Positions 26,422 through 35,906 of a DNA stretch of 64,000 nt are shown piece after piece (position 1 is the first letter of the stretch; each line of letters begins with the position of its first letter). The notes beneath the pieces are model-generated. The model was not told where the DNA came from and made no database searches. It worked only from the letters and a program-made list of their open reading frames with translations. The position numbers were made by a program, and so were the translations under genes. Source of the DNA: Deinococcus sonorensis KR-87 (GTDB taxonomy: Bacteria; Deinococcota; Deinococci; Deinococcales; Deinococcaceae); contig NZ_CP158300.1 in assembly GCF_040256395.1 (NCBI RefSeq), positions 310,001 to 374,000 of the forward strand, given 5' to 3'.

Positions 26422-27669
26422 ATGTTCGCTGCGCTGACGCACCGCAACTTCCGCAGGCTCTGGCTGGGAGAGGTGATCTCCCTGATTGGTGACCGCGCCC
26501 TGTTGCTCGCCCTGCCGTACTTCGTGTACCAGCAGACCGGGTCCACCTTCACCACCGCTCTGCTCGCGCTGTCGTATTACCTGCCGGGCCTGCTGTTCAG
26601 CCCGGTGGCGGGCGTGCTGGCCGACCGCTGGGACCGCCGCCGCGTGCTGGTGACCACACACCTGATTCAGGGTGTGGTGATCACCGGGCTGCTGCTCGCT
26701 CCGGTGCCGGGGCTGGTGTGGGTGGCGTACGTGGTCACCTTCTTGGAACTCACCGTGAGTACGCTGTCCACCCCGACGGCAGGGGCCCTGCTTCCGACCC
26801 TGGTGGGGGACGAGGGACTGATGCAGGCCAACGCCGCCCTGTCGCTGGGCATGACCAGCGCCCGCTTGCTGGGCCCGGTCATTGGCGGCGCCCTGATCGC
26901 TACCCAGAGCATCGCCGGAGTGGTGCTGTTCGACGCGGCCTCATTTGTCCTGGCGGCCCTGAGTTTCCTGCGCCTTCAGCTCCCGGCACCTGAACCTTCG
27001 GCTCGTCCGGTCCAGGCTGCCTCGTTGCTCGGCTCCTGGCGTGAAGTGGGCCGGGAATGGCGCGAGGGACTGGGCATCATCCGGCGCAGCCGGGTCATTC
27101 TGACGCTGATGGCGGTCCTGGGCATCACCAGTCTCGGCGGCACGCTGATTGACCCGTTCTACACGCCGTTCCTGGTTTCTGTGCTGCACGCCGATGCCGA
27201 AACGATCGGTGTGCTCAGCGCCCTGGGAGGCATCGGCGCCCTGCTGGGGAGCTTCGCGTCTGCCTGGATCGCCGGCCGTCTGCCTCCCCGGTCCCTCATC
27301 GCGTTCGGTACGCTGCTGGTCGGCCTCCTGATGTTGCGGATGTACAGCCTGTCTGCTCTACCCCTGATGTTCGTTCTGGTCCCGCTGCTGGGGGTGCCGA
27401 TGGTGACCTCGAACGTCGCCCTCTCGACCCTGATCCAGCGGGTGACACCCGACTCCCACCGGGGCCGGATTTACGGAGCCCTGGGCACGACCAATGCCCT
27501 GGTCGGCGTCCTGGCGACCGTGACCGCAGGCCTGATCGGGCCACAGGTGGGGATCGGGCGGATGCTACTGGCGGCGGCGTGCCTGACGCTGCTCGGTGGA
27601 CTGGTGGCGCTCGTATTTCTTCCACGCCAGGGGGAAACAGCGGCTCTGGGCAGCGAGCAGGGAACCTGA
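26422..27669 (+). CDS. MFS transporter (probable exporter)
   Basis: 415 residues, about 12 membrane segments. The family loop motif between helices 2 and 3 is seen as GVLADRWDRRRVLVTT. The overall pattern (FRRLWLGEVISLIGDRALLLALP at the start) fits the MFS_3/enterobactin-exporter-like subgroup. Probably exports a small hydrophobic or toxic compound. ATG 26422 with AGGA upstream. Divergent from regulator B, its likely controller. Confidence 0.9.
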   Translation: MFAALTHRNFRRLWLGEVISLIGDRALLLALPYFVYQQTGSTFTTALLALSYYLPGLLFSPVAGVLADRWDRRRVLVTTHLIQGVVITGLLLAPVPGLVWVAYVVTFLELTVSTLSTPTAGALLPTLVGDEGLMQANAALSLGMTSARLLGPVIGGALIATQSIAGVVLFDAASFVLAALSFLRLQLPAPEPSARPVQAASLLGSWREVGREWREGLGIIRRSRVILTLMAVLGITSLGGTLIDPFYTPFLVSVLHADAETIGVLSALGGIGALLGSFASAWIAGRLPPRSLIAFGTLLVGLLMLRMYSLSALPLMFVLVPLLGVPMVTSNVALSTLIQRVTPDSHRGRIYGALGTTNALVGVLATVTAGLIGPQVGIGRMLLAAACLTLLGGLVALVFLPRQGETAALGSEQGT

Positions 27670-27887
27670 ATCAGGGCCGCCGTAACCATGACGGGGCAGC
27701 GTGCTGTTTGCCCAGGAGAGTGGGCTGGGCGTTCCAGCGGGTGGCTGCAGTTCACAGGAGCGCAGAAGAGTGCTCCGGTTCAGGGCGGTGGTGTGGAATA
27801 CGACTGGCGGGACATCCTCAAGTGCCTCCGTCCCGTCCGCGTGAGCGCAGTTGGCAGCCAGTCCTGAGGTGGCCCCGGTGGAAGGTG

Positions 27888-28727
27888 TCAGCCTGTTGGG
27901 TTGGGAGTGTCTCCCGTTTCCAGCACCTCTATCCTGTCCCCGACCCCGAGGCGTCCGTGTTGCTGGTATTCCAGGTGCTGCCCAAACGGAACGGCATTGC
28001 CCCAGCGGCGGTAGGAAGCCAGGGCCTTCAACACCGTCCCCGTCCCCCTGCCCTGCTCGTCAACGTTGATGATGCTGCAGCGGCCACAGCTTTCCACCAC
28101 CTTGAACTCAATTCCCCCGATGCGAATCCGTCGCCAGTAATCCTCTGCATAGGCGGCAGTTCCCCGGACGACGATGTTGGGACGGAAGCGCCGGGCATCG
28201 ACAGGTGCAGTCAGGCGGGTGTTCAGGTCGGCCAGGGACGCTTCACTGATCAGGTGGACAGGATTTCCGTCCGAGAGATTGAGCCGTGTGCCGTTCACAG
28301 GCGGGCCGCGGAAGCGGTGGGACGAATCTGGCTGATAGACGAGGGTACACTGGCGGTGCAGATAGGCGGAGAACCAGTCGCTGGCCGAAGTCGGGGCTGC
28401 CACCACGGCGATGGGGTGCTTCCACATGGTGGCCTGAACGGGCGCTCCATCCGGTGCCTGTTCCACCGTGAGTTGTCCCATCCCAGGGGCCGTGAAGGTC
28501 AGGCCGGAGGCGTGGAGAACGGGAGTCACAAGGCGCAGGGTCGGGGCCTCGCGCTGCGTGATGGCCTCGCCCTGCGAATCAATCAGCATCCAGCGGCGGT
28601 CCTGTACCAGGCCCCGGTCCGTAAGGGTGCTGGTGGACACGGCGATGCCCGCAGCGGATTTAAGCGGGTAGATCCAGAGCCCGCTGACGTGGAGGTCTGG
28701 TGGGGCCTGGATGTCTGGGTTCGTCAC
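27888..28727 (-). CDS. MOSC-domain protein (YcbX/mARC-like)
   Basis: 279 residues. An N-terminal MOSC beta-barrel (HVSGLWIYPLKSAAG, GLVQDRRWMLID) is followed by a MOSC domain with the conserved Cys in VVESCGRCSIINVD, the expected molybdenum-cofactor ligand. Homologues such as YcbX reduce N-hydroxylated compounds with a flavin/ferredoxin partner; no partner gene is adjacent. GTG start; TAGACT lies 9 nt upstream, a possible -10 box for a near-leaderless mRNA. The 218 bp before it and 287 bp after its start hold no gene. Confidence 0.88.
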   Translation of the reverse strand: MTNPDIQAPPDLHVSGLWIYPLKSAAGIAVSTSTLTDRGLVQDRRWMLIDSQGEAITQREAPTLRLVTPVLHASGLTFTAPGMGQLTVEQAPDGAPVQATMWKHPIAVVAAPTSASDWFSAYLHRQCTLVYQPDSSHRFRGPPVNGTRLNLSDGNPVHLISEASLADLNTRLTAPVDARRFRPNIVVRGTAAYAEDYWRRIRIGGIEFKVVESCGRCSIINVDEQGRGTGTVLKALASYRRWGNAVPFGQHLEYQQHGRLGVGDRIEVLETGDTPNPTG

Positions 28728-29014
28728 GTCGGAGACAGTCTAAAGGCTGAACCGGCGCTGCGCTTGGATCTGTGTGAGTCGCGGCCACAAAGCGTGGCTC
28801 ATGAGCGACAGCGACGGGTCAGTGGTGAGTGCCTTAAAGCCGGCCACCGCGCCCCATTCTCCCGGATGTCCAGGTGAAGGCGGGTAAACGCCAACCCCTG
28901 AACAGCCGCTATCGATCCTTGGGCGCGGTGTACGGCGTGGTCTCCGGCGTCCCTTGCTCCTGGCCCGGATATGGGAAGTGCCGACTGGGTCAGGGCAGCC
29001 TCAGCAGGGTCCCG

Positions 29015-30079
29015 TCAGTGGCGCGGCGAACCTGGTGGCGCATCCCGAGGGGGGGCCGTGGATTCGCGCTCGATCAGCTCGGTGGGAAACGGAGCCGGCA
29101 GGGCCGGCGCCTGGCCCTCAGCCAGCGCCACCAGCAGCTGAACCGCGACCTCTCCGATCTGCGCCAGGGGCTGGCGTACCGTTGTCAGACCCGGGCGGGA
29201 CGCGACGGCAATCGGCAGGTCATCGAACCCCACCACCGAGAGCTCGTCGGGGACGCGCATGCCCAGGTCCTGGGCCACGTGCATCGCCCCCAGGGCCATC
29301 GCGTCGCCCGACACGAAGATGGCGCTCGGTGGCTGCGCGAGTCTCAGCAGCCGCAAAGCCGCCCCTTCGCCGCTGGCCTTGGAGTAATCGCCGTGCTGCA
29401 CGTAGTTCCGGGGGACCTTCAGTCCGGCGGCCGCCATGCTGTCGCGGTACCCGCGCAGGCGCTCGTCGGCGTCGTCGCGGTCGTGCTGTTCCGGGTCGAA
29501 GGGGCGGCTGGCGGGGCGGCGATCCTCGGACTCCAGACCGCTGATAAACCCGATGCGGGTGTGCCCCAGGCGCAGCAGGTGCTCCGTTGCCAGGCGAGCG
29601 CCGCCGTAATTGTCCACCGTGAGCCGGCGCTCGCCGGGGCCATCCACGCTCACCACGTGGGCGGGGAGTTCCGTGCGCTGCCAGCGGCCCTCCCGGGACG
29701 GCTGGATCAGCAGGGCTCCGGCGGCGAGGCGGGTCATGACCGACACGTCCGAGAACCCCTCTTCGCTGAGCATCATGACGATGAGGTCGTAGCGGAGTTT
29801 TCCGGCCGCCTGGGCCGCCCCCTGGATCACTTCGGTCGCGTAGGGCCGGTTCAGCTGGGGCGAGAACACGGTGATCATGCGGTTGCGCCCACCGGCCAGT
29901 GCCCGCGCCACGGCATTGACCCGGTAGCCAGTCGCCTCGATGGCCTCCAGCACCCGCTGCCGGGTGTCCTGGCGCACCACCGCCTTTCCGTTGATGACAT
30001 TGGAGACGGTCATGGCGGAGACGCCTGCCCGCCGCGCCACATCACTCAGCGTCGCCCGTTCCTGATCCTCACGCGCCAC
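29015..30079 (-). CDS. LacI-family transcriptional regulator of the glucan-lipoprotein genes
   Basis: 354 residues. Helix-turn-helix ATLSDVARRAGVSAMTVSNV, hinge NAVARALAGGR, then the sugar-binding-protein-like effector domain with the conserved end FDDLPIAVASRPGLTTVRQPL. GTG start. It is divergent from two lipoprotein genes with carbohydrate-binding domains, and a near-perfect palindrome with a central CG lies in the shared intergenic region (30141-30154). Likely represses that operon until a glucan-derived sugar binds (inference). Confidence 0.92.
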   Translation of the reverse strand: MAREDQERATLSDVARRAGVSAMTVSNVINGKAVVRQDTRQRVLEAIEATGYRVNAVARALAGGRNRMITVFSPQLNRPYATEVIQGAAQAAGKLRYDLIVMMLSEEGFSDVSVMTRLAAGALLIQPSREGRWQRTELPAHVVSVDGPGERRLTVDNYGGARLATEHLLRLGHTRIGFISGLESEDRRPASRPFDPEQHDRDDADERLRGYRDSMAAAGLKVPRNYVQHGDYSKASGEGAALRLLRLAQPPSAIFVSGDAMALGAMHVAQDLGMRVPDELSVVGFDDLPIAVASRPGLTTVRQPLAQIGEVAVQLLVALAEGQAPALPAPFPTELIERESTAPPRDAPPGSPRH

Positions 30080-30134
30080 GATGCTTGAACTTTCTCACAT
30101 CTTTCTCCAACATTCAATGATTTCGGTTGCCCTC

Positions 30135-30161
30135 TTGAAATTTTAGCGCTATAACTATGAC
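30135..30161 (+). promoter_or_regulatory. candidate LacI operator in the divergent intergenic region
   Basis: TTTTAGCGCTATAA (30141-30154) is palindromic at all but one pair and centred on CG, typical of LacI operators. It starts directly after a TTGAAA (30135-30140); a TATGAC 15 nt on is a weak -10. Downstream at 30217-30261 a 14-codon ORF (ATG, with GGGAG 6 nt upstream) precedes the lipoprotein gene. Confidence 0.5.
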
Positions 30162-30374
30162 GTACTGAACAAGTTAGGTGCACACCGTCTGGTCCTCGTT
30201 ACTTCGGGAGATCTGTATGTCTGTTGACCCCGCCTTCAGGTTGCGCGCTCCTCCGCGCTGACCCGCGCATGTTCTCGCCGTGGGACGCGCTGTCCCATCA
30301 TTTCGGCGGTGTTCGCACCTGCCGCTGGCCGTGATGCTGCCTGTTCGGCCCCCACATCACCCCTGGAGGGTTGC

Positions 30375-32615
30375 ATGTCCACAACCAAGACGTTTGCGCT
30401 GATTACCGGAGTGACCGTGATGCTGAGTGCCTGTGCCGAGCAGCGCGCTCCCAGCGTCCCGTCCACGCCCCCCACGCTCACTTCGCTCGCCACCTGCGGG
30501 ACCGTCAACGTGGCCCAGGGCCGGCCGGCCAGGGCGTCCTCGACCGAGAATGCCGCCTCCCTGGATGCGGGCATGGCTGTGGACGGCAACCCCGGCACCC
30601 GCTGGGCCAGCGCCTGGACGGACGCCGAGTGGCTCCAGGTGGACCTGGGCAGCTCACAGCAGATCTGCTCGGTGGTCCTCCAGTGGGAGGCCGCCTACGG
30701 GCAGGCCTTCCAGATTCAGGTGACGGACAATCCCGCTGACGCCTCCACCTGGCGCACCATCTACCAGACCAGCACGGGCACGGGCGGCACCCAGACCATT
30801 ACCCCGACCACGGCGGCCAGCGGGCGGTACATTCGCATGAACGGCCTCAAGCGCGGCACCGGCTACGGCTACTCGCTATGGGAGTTCCGGGTGTACGCCG
30901 GAGGCACCACGACCACCTTGCCGACGTCCGACACCCCCGACTTCGGCCCGAACGTGTCCGTTTTCGACACCTCCACGCCCATCACCACCATCCAGTCCAA
31001 GCTGGACACCGCCTTCAACGCGCAGCTCAGGAATCCGGACGCGCAGTTCGGTGACCAGCGCAACGTCTTTCTGTTCAAACCGGGCAGCTATGGACGCGTG
31101 TTTGCGAACGTGGGCTTCTACACGGCCATCGCCGGCCTGGGCCGCAACCCGGACGACGTGACCATCAACGGCGCGGTCAATGTGGACAGCGGCTGGGTGT
31201 ACGGCGACGAGAAGAACGCCACCCAGAACTTCTGGCGCAGTGCCGAGAACCTCGCGGTGGTGCCCGAGGGCGGCACCGATCGCTGGGCCGTGTCGCAGGC
31301 GGCCCCGATGCGCCGCGTGCACATCCGGGGTGGCCTGACCATGGGCCCCTCCAATCAGGACTACGGGCAGGGCTACTCCAGCGGCGGATTCATCGCCGAC
31401 AGCAAGGTGGACGCGCAGGTGACGTCCGGCTCCCAGCAGCAGTGGTATTCCCGGGACAGCGCCTTCCTGCAGGGCTGGGGCGGCAGCAACTGGAACATGG
31501 TCTTTTCCGGCGTGCAGGGCGCGCCCGCCCAGAGCTTTCCCAGCCCGGCCTACACCACGCTGGCGACCACGCCCGTCTCGCGCGAGAAGCCGTACCTGTA
31601 CGTGGAGAACGGCAAGTACAACGTGTTCGTCCCCAGCCTGCGCACCAACGCTTCCGGGGTCACCTGGCCGAACACGCCCGGAACCTCCATCCCGATGAGC
31701 CAGTTCTACGTGGCCCGGCCCACCGACAGCGCCGCGACGCTGAATCAGGCGCTGAGCCAGGGGCTGAACCTGTTCTTCACCCCGGGCGTCTATCACCTGG
31801 ACCGGACGCTGAACGTCACGCGCCCCGGCACCGTCGTGACGGGCATCGGTTTCCCGACCCTGGTGCCCGACGGCGGCGTCAACGCGATGCAGGTGGCCGA
31901 CGTGGACGGCGTCAACATCAGCAGCCTGCTGTTCGACGCCGGCACCGTGAACAGCCCGGCGTTGCTGACGGTGGGCACGGCGGGCGCGCATGTCAACCAC
32001 GCGGCGAACCCGATCAGCGTGCAGGACGTGTATTTCCGCATCGGCGGGGCGGTGGCAGGCAAATCCACCACCAGCCTGATCGTCCACAGCGACAACACCC
32101 TCATTGACCACATCTGGGCGTGGCGCGCCGACCACGGCAAGTCCCCGACCGGCTGGGCCGTGAACACCGCCGACACCGGCGTGATCGTCAACGGCAACAA
32201 CGTGCAGGCCACCGGTCTGTTCGTGGAGCACTACCAGAAGTACCAGGTGGTCTGGAACGGTCAGGGTGGCCGGACCATCTTCTTCCAGAACGAGATGCCC
32301 TACGATCCGCCGACCCAGGACGCGTGGCGTGTGGGCGCCCGGGGCTACGCGGCCTACAAGGTGGCCGACAGCGTCACCACCCACGAGGCGTGGGGCCTGG
32401 GTGCCTACGCCTACTTCAGCGCGAACCCCAGCATCCACGCGGACCGTGGGTTCGAAGTGCCCACCGCCTCCGGGGTCAGGATGCACAGCGTGCTGACCGT
32501 CTCGCTCGGCAACACCGGGTCCATCGACCACGTGATCAACAACACCGGGGCGGCCGTCCCCTTCGCCGACCCGGCCAAGAACACCGCTCCCAGCCCGGTG
32601 GTGAACTACCCCTGA
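30375..32615 (+). CDS. lipoprotein with CBM32-like domain and parallel beta-helix domain
   Basis: 746 residues. Lipobox LSAC (signal residues 1-19 or so) predicts lipid anchoring outside the cytoplasm. Residues about 35-175 form an F5/8 type C (CBM32-like) domain: GTVNVAQGRPARASSTE, DGNPGTRWASAWTD, GYGYSLWEFRVYAG. The rest is a long beta-helix-like region related to actinobacterial discoidin-domain proteins sometimes misnamed adenylyl cyclase. Catalytic activity is unproven; GH55-type glucanases share a beta-helix fold and the next gene is a glucanase-like enzyme. ATG 30375 with GGAGG 5 nt upstream. Controlled probably by the adjacent LacI regulator. Confidence 0.82.
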   Translation: MSTTKTFALITGVTVMLSACAEQRAPSVPSTPPTLTSLATCGTVNVAQGRPARASSTENAASLDAGMAVDGNPGTRWASAWTDAEWLQVDLGSSQQICSVVLQWEAAYGQAFQIQVTDNPADASTWRTIYQTSTGTGGTQTITPTTAASGRYIRMNGLKRGTGYGYSLWEFRVYAGGTTTTLPTSDTPDFGPNVSVFDTSTPITTIQSKLDTAFNAQLRNPDAQFGDQRNVFLFKPGSYGRVFANVGFYTAIAGLGRNPDDVTINGAVNVDSGWVYGDEKNATQNFWRSAENLAVVPEGGTDRWAVSQAAPMRRVHIRGGLTMGPSNQDYGQGYSSGGFIADSKVDAQVTSGSQQQWYSRDSAFLQGWGGSNWNMVFSGVQGAPAQSFPSPAYTTLATTPVSREKPYLYVENGKYNVFVPSLRTNASGVTWPNTPGTSIPMSQFYVARPTDSAATLNQALSQGLNLFFTPGVYHLDRTLNVTRPGTVVTGIGFPTLVPDGGVNAMQVADVDGVNISSLLFDAGTVNSPALLTVGTAGAHVNHAANPISVQDVYFRIGGAVAGKSTTSLIVHSDNTLIDHIWAWRADHGKSPTGWAVNTADTGVIVNGNNVQATGLFVEHYQKYQVVWNGQGGRTIFFQNEMPYDPPTQDAWRVGARGYAAYKVADSVTTHEAWGLGAYAYFSANPSIHADRGFEVPTASGVRMHSVLTVSLGNTGSIDHVINNTGAAVPFADPAKNTAPSPVVNYP

Positions 32616-32724
32616 CCCCGGAACGGGAGAGGGAAGACGAGCCGCGGCGGAGGACGGCCAAGTTCCCTTCCCCTCCCGGAGACCGGCAGGACGAGCAGGT
32701 GCAGCACGCATCACGAGGTGACCC

Positions 32725-34056
32725 ATGAACCGAAATCATGCCCTGGCCGTGTCGGCCGGACTGGCCCTGCTGCTGAGCGGATGCGGCAACACCGGCCCGT
32801 CTCTGGGCCAGCAGCAGGAACCGTCAGAGGCCCGAAGCTCCCTTCAGGCGCAAGCCACCGCGAAGAGTGTCAAGCGCGGCATCGCCTACGACCTGTCCAG
32901 CGGCGCCGACATGGCCGCGCTCGCTCCCGGTGTGAGCTGGTGGTATAACTGGGGCTCCTCTCCGAACGCGGGCGTGCCCTCGGATTACGCCACCCGCTAC
33001 GGGATGGACTACCTGCCGATGCTGTGGAACGGCAACTTCGACACCGCCACCATCGAGAGCAAGCTTAGGGCCAACCCGGCCGTCAAGTACCTGCTGGTCC
33101 TGAACGAACCCAACCTGACGGACCAGGCCAACCTCACCCCGGCCCAGGCGGCCAGCCTGTGGCCCCGCTACGAGCAGGTGGCGCGCGACACCGGCGTGAA
33201 GCTGGTGGGCCCGGCGATGAACTGGGGCACGATGTCCGGCTACAACGACCCGGTGGTGTGGCTGGACGCGTTCTACGCCGCCTACCGGGGCAACAACGGG
33301 GGACGTGACCCACAGATCGACTATCTGGCGTTTCACTGGTACGACTACGGCCTCGCGGGTCAGCTCGACCGGCTGAAAAAGTACGGGAAGGCCTTCTGGG
33401 TCACCGAGTTCTCCAACTGGCACAGCGGCACGGACGGCGCCCAGATCGACACGCTCGCCAAGCAGAAGGCGCAGATGGCCGACATGGTGGCGACGCTGGA
33501 GAACCGTGCCGACGTCTTCCGCTACGCCTGGTTCACCGGGCGCTGGAACAACGATGCCCACTACATCAGCCTGCTGGGGCCGACCGGCCAGCTGACCGAG
33601 CTGGGGCAGTACTACCTGTCGCTGCCGTACAGCACCGCCACGGGCGGGACCACCGGCACCTGCGGCACCAGCAACCTCGCGCAGGGCAGGCCGGCCAGCG
33701 CGTCCTCGACCGAGAACAGCGGCACGCCCGCTGGCGCGGCCTTTGACGGCAACACAGGAACCCGCTGGGCGAGCGCCTGGAGTGACCCACAGTGGCTGCA
33801 GGTGGACCTGGGCGTCTCGCGGAAGATCTGCCGGGTCACCCTGCAGTGGGAGGCGGCCTACGGCAAGGCCTTCAGGCTGGAGGCCTCCGATGACATGAAC
33901 ACCTGGACGCCGCTGTATTCCACCACCACCGGGACCGGCGGCACCCAGACGCTCAATGTCAGCGGCACGGGGCGGTATGTGCGCATGACCGGCACAACGC
34001 GCGGCACCGGGTACGGCTACTCGCTCTTTGAAGTTCAGGTGTACGGCACGCCGTGA
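32725..34056 (+). CDS. lipoprotein glycoside hydrolase (GH128-like) with CBM32-like domain
   Basis: 443 residues. Lipobox LLSGCG at about 16-21. Residues about 48-300 match the Asl1-like GH128 catalytic core: LVLNEPN carries the probable acid/base Glu and FWVTEFSNWH the probable nucleophile Glu. GH128 members are endo-beta-1,3-glucanases. The C-terminal CBM32-like domain (NLAQGRPASASSTE, NTGTRWASAW, GTGYGYSLFEVQVYG) is strikingly similar to that of the upstream lipoprotein, at DNA level too. The gene lies 109 bp downstream in the same direction, so the pair likely degrades a beta-glucan at the cell surface. Confidence 0.87.
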   Translation: MNRNHALAVSAGLALLLSGCGNTGPSLGQQQEPSEARSSLQAQATAKSVKRGIAYDLSSGADMAALAPGVSWWYNWGSSPNAGVPSDYATRYGMDYLPMLWNGNFDTATIESKLRANPAVKYLLVLNEPNLTDQANLTPAQAASLWPRYEQVARDTGVKLVGPAMNWGTMSGYNDPVVWLDAFYAAYRGNNGGRDPQIDYLAFHWYDYGLAGQLDRLKKYGKAFWVTEFSNWHSGTDGAQIDTLAKQKAQMADMVATLENRADVFRYAWFTGRWNNDAHYISLLGPTGQLTELGQYYLSLPYSTATGGTTGTCGTSNLAQGRPASASSTENSGTPAGAAFDGNTGTRWASAWSDPQWLQVDLGVSRKICRVTLQWEAAYGKAFRLEASDDMNTWTPLYSTTTGTGGTQTLNVSGTGRYVRMTGTTRGTGYGYSLFEVQVYGTP

Positions 34057-34114
34057 CCATCCTGGCGCCTCGCCGAGGGCGCGCCACACCTTGAAGTGTC
34101 CAGGCACATCAGTC

Positions 34115-34161
34115 CTGGAGCGTTGGCCACGGCGGCGGACCTGCTGTGGCCAACGCTCCAG
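34115..34161. repeat. perfect 16-bp inverted repeat between convergent genes
   Basis: CTGGAGCGTTGGCCAC (34115-34130) and its exact complement (34146-34161) with a 15-nt loop. It lies between the convergent GH128 and rsgA genes, so it may terminate transcription from both sides, although no T-run follows on either strand. Confidence 0.6.
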
Positions 34162-34258
34162 CTGGCCATGCTGAGCCGCCCCGCTGGACCAGTCACCCCT
34201 CGGCAGTTGTGCCGCCTCGTGTCGAGCGCCAGGCGTCAGGCTGACCAGACGCCCGGTG

Positions 34259-35320
34259 TCAGCGCCGTTTCGGGCGCCGAAGGGGGAGACCCTGTGCCTG
34301 GTGGTAGGCCGTGAGCAACTCACTGGAGATGCGTCCCTGGTGCACTGCCCGTTGCACAGCGCAGCCAGGTTCCGTGGTGTGCGTGCATTTGCGGAACCGG
34401 CAGTGCGCCGCGGTGTCCTCAATCACCTGGAACCCGACCGGCTGTCCTGCCGGGTCCCACACGGCGATGTCCCGCAGGCCTGGATTATCAATCAGCAGGC
34501 CACCGCCCGGGAGCGGGTAAAGGGTCCGGCTGGTGGTGGTGTGGCGTCCCTGTTGATCGGCGTCCCGGACCGGGCCGGTCAGCGCGACCTGCTGGCCGAG
34601 GAGCGCGTTGGTCAGCGTCGACTTGCCGACCCCCGACGAGCCGATCAACGCGGCGGTCACGCCGGTCTGGAGATACTGCTGCACCGCGTCCAGCCCGTGT
34701 CCCGCCGCGGCGGCCACCTCATGAACAGGCACGTCGGGCGCCACCGTCCGGATCTGGGCCATCCACCGCGCGGGGTCGTTCACCAGATCCGTCTTGTTCA
34801 GCAGCACGACCGGCTGTGCGCCGCTCACGTGAACGGCCGTGACGTAGCGGCCCAATCGGGGCAGATCCAGGTCAGTGCCGGGTGTCGTGACGATGAACAC
34901 CACGTCCACGTTCGCGGCGATGATCTGCTCGGACATGCCACCGTTCACGGCCCGCGTGAACTGCGTGCGGCGCGGCAGCAGTTCCACGATCCGCAGGGTC
35001 GGCTCGCCAGGGAGCCGTTGGACGATGAGCCAGTCGCCGATGACCGGCTGGGGCGGCTGCGCTCCGGCCGCCTGTCTGAGGGTGCCGGCCAGCAGCGCCT
35101 CCTCCGGCCCGCGGGCGGTCCAGACCTGATAGGTTGCGCGTTCAACGCCCACCACCCGGCCCAGTTCATGTTCAGCCTGCGAGGCCGGGGGAAGGGCGGC
35201 CAGGAACGTGCGGGCGGCATCGACAAAAAAGTCGGTCAGACCCAGGTCCTGAAGCGAGCGGCTCACGGACGACATGGGGACGGCGCACCGAGGAAAGCGC
35301 GGGATGTTCGAGGAAGCCAC
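34259..35320 (-). CDS. rsgA: ribosome small-subunit-dependent GTPase A
   Basis: 353 residues, circularly permuted GTPase order: an OB-fold region, NKTD (G4), GSSGVGKST (G1), HTTTS, DNPGLRD (G3), then the zinc-knuckle HCRFRKCTHTTEPGCAV. RsgA matures the 30S subunit and releases RbfA. GTG 35320 is preferred: TACCCT (35329-35334) lies 8 nt upstream, fitting a leaderless mRNA; ATG 35275 is the alternative. Bacteria often carry one copy; this one in an accessory-looking region may be a second copy. Confidence 0.92.
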   Translation of the reverse strand: MASSNIPRFPRCAVPMSSVSRSLQDLGLTDFFVDAARTFLAALPPASQAEHELGRVVGVERATYQVWTARGPEEALLAGTLRQAAGAQPPQPVIGDWLIVQRLPGEPTLRIVELLPRRTQFTRAVNGGMSEQIIAANVDVVFIVTTPGTDLDLPRLGRYVTAVHVSGAQPVVLLNKTDLVNDPARWMAQIRTVAPDVPVHEVAAAAGHGLDAVQQYLQTGVTAALIGSSGVGKSTLTNALLGQQVALTGPVRDADQQGRHTTTSRTLYPLPGGGLLIDNPGLRDIAVWDPAGQPVGFQVIEDTAAHCRFRKCTHTTEPGCAVQRAVHQGRISSELLTAYHQAQGLPLRRPKRR

Positions 35321-35378
35321 ATATCCTCAGGGTACGCCACCGCCAGAATGCAGGCGGAAGCGTCACCGGGCGATTTGC

Positions 35379-35810
35379 TCATTCGGGCTCCAGCGGGTCG
35401 CGGTGGGCCGCCGCCTGCCGGGCCTGCGTGATGGCCTCGCGGTGCTGCTCGGCCCATTCCCACACGCCACAGAAGGCGGCGCTGAGGCTCCGCCCGATGT
35501 CCGTGAGCTCGTACTCAACGCGTGGTGGGACCACCGGATAGATGGTCCGGACGACCAGCCCGTCGCTTTCCATCTGCCGCAGCGTTTTGGTCAGCATTTT
35601 CTGGCTGATATCGCCCACCAGGTCTCCGAGGCGCGTGAAGCGCAGCCGTCCGTGCTCTTCCAGGGTCTCCAGAATCAGCATGGTCCATTTGTCCGCCACC
35701 CGTCCGATGATCTCCCGCACCAGGGCCGCCAACGCCGCGTCAGCCGGCGTTGGGGAAGGCGCCGGGTCTGCGGCCGCGTGGTGGGTGTGGTCCGTCCGTG
35801 TCTCCAGCAT
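35379..35810 (-). CDS. HxlR-family transcriptional regulator
   Basis: 143 residues. The HxlR winged helix is seen as IIGRVADKWTMLILETL, LVGDISQKMLTKTLRQMESDGLV, VVPPRVEYELTDIGRSL. HxlR proteins often sense reactive aldehydes, quinones or oxidants. ATG 35810 with GGGAGA 7 nt upstream. Divergent from an SDR gene. Direct repeats GGTAAGTATAGA (35828-35839) and GGTAAGTGTGGA (35864-35875), and a TACTT inverted relative to them, lie in the 96-bp gap and are candidate operators. Confidence 0.9.
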   Translation of the reverse strand: MLETRTDHTHHAAADPAPSPTPADAALAALVREIIGRVADKWTMLILETLEEHGRLRFTRLGDLVGDISQKMLTKTLRQMESDGLVVRTIYPVVPPRVEYELTDIGRSLSAAFCGVWEWAEQHREAITQARQAAAHRDPLEPE

Positions 35811-35906
35811 GGCTTCACTCTCCCTCAGGTAAGTATAGAACTTTCGGGTGCCTACTTTCCAACGGTAAGTGTGGAGGCTAAGCTGATCAGCAGGAGGAAC
35901 AGCATC

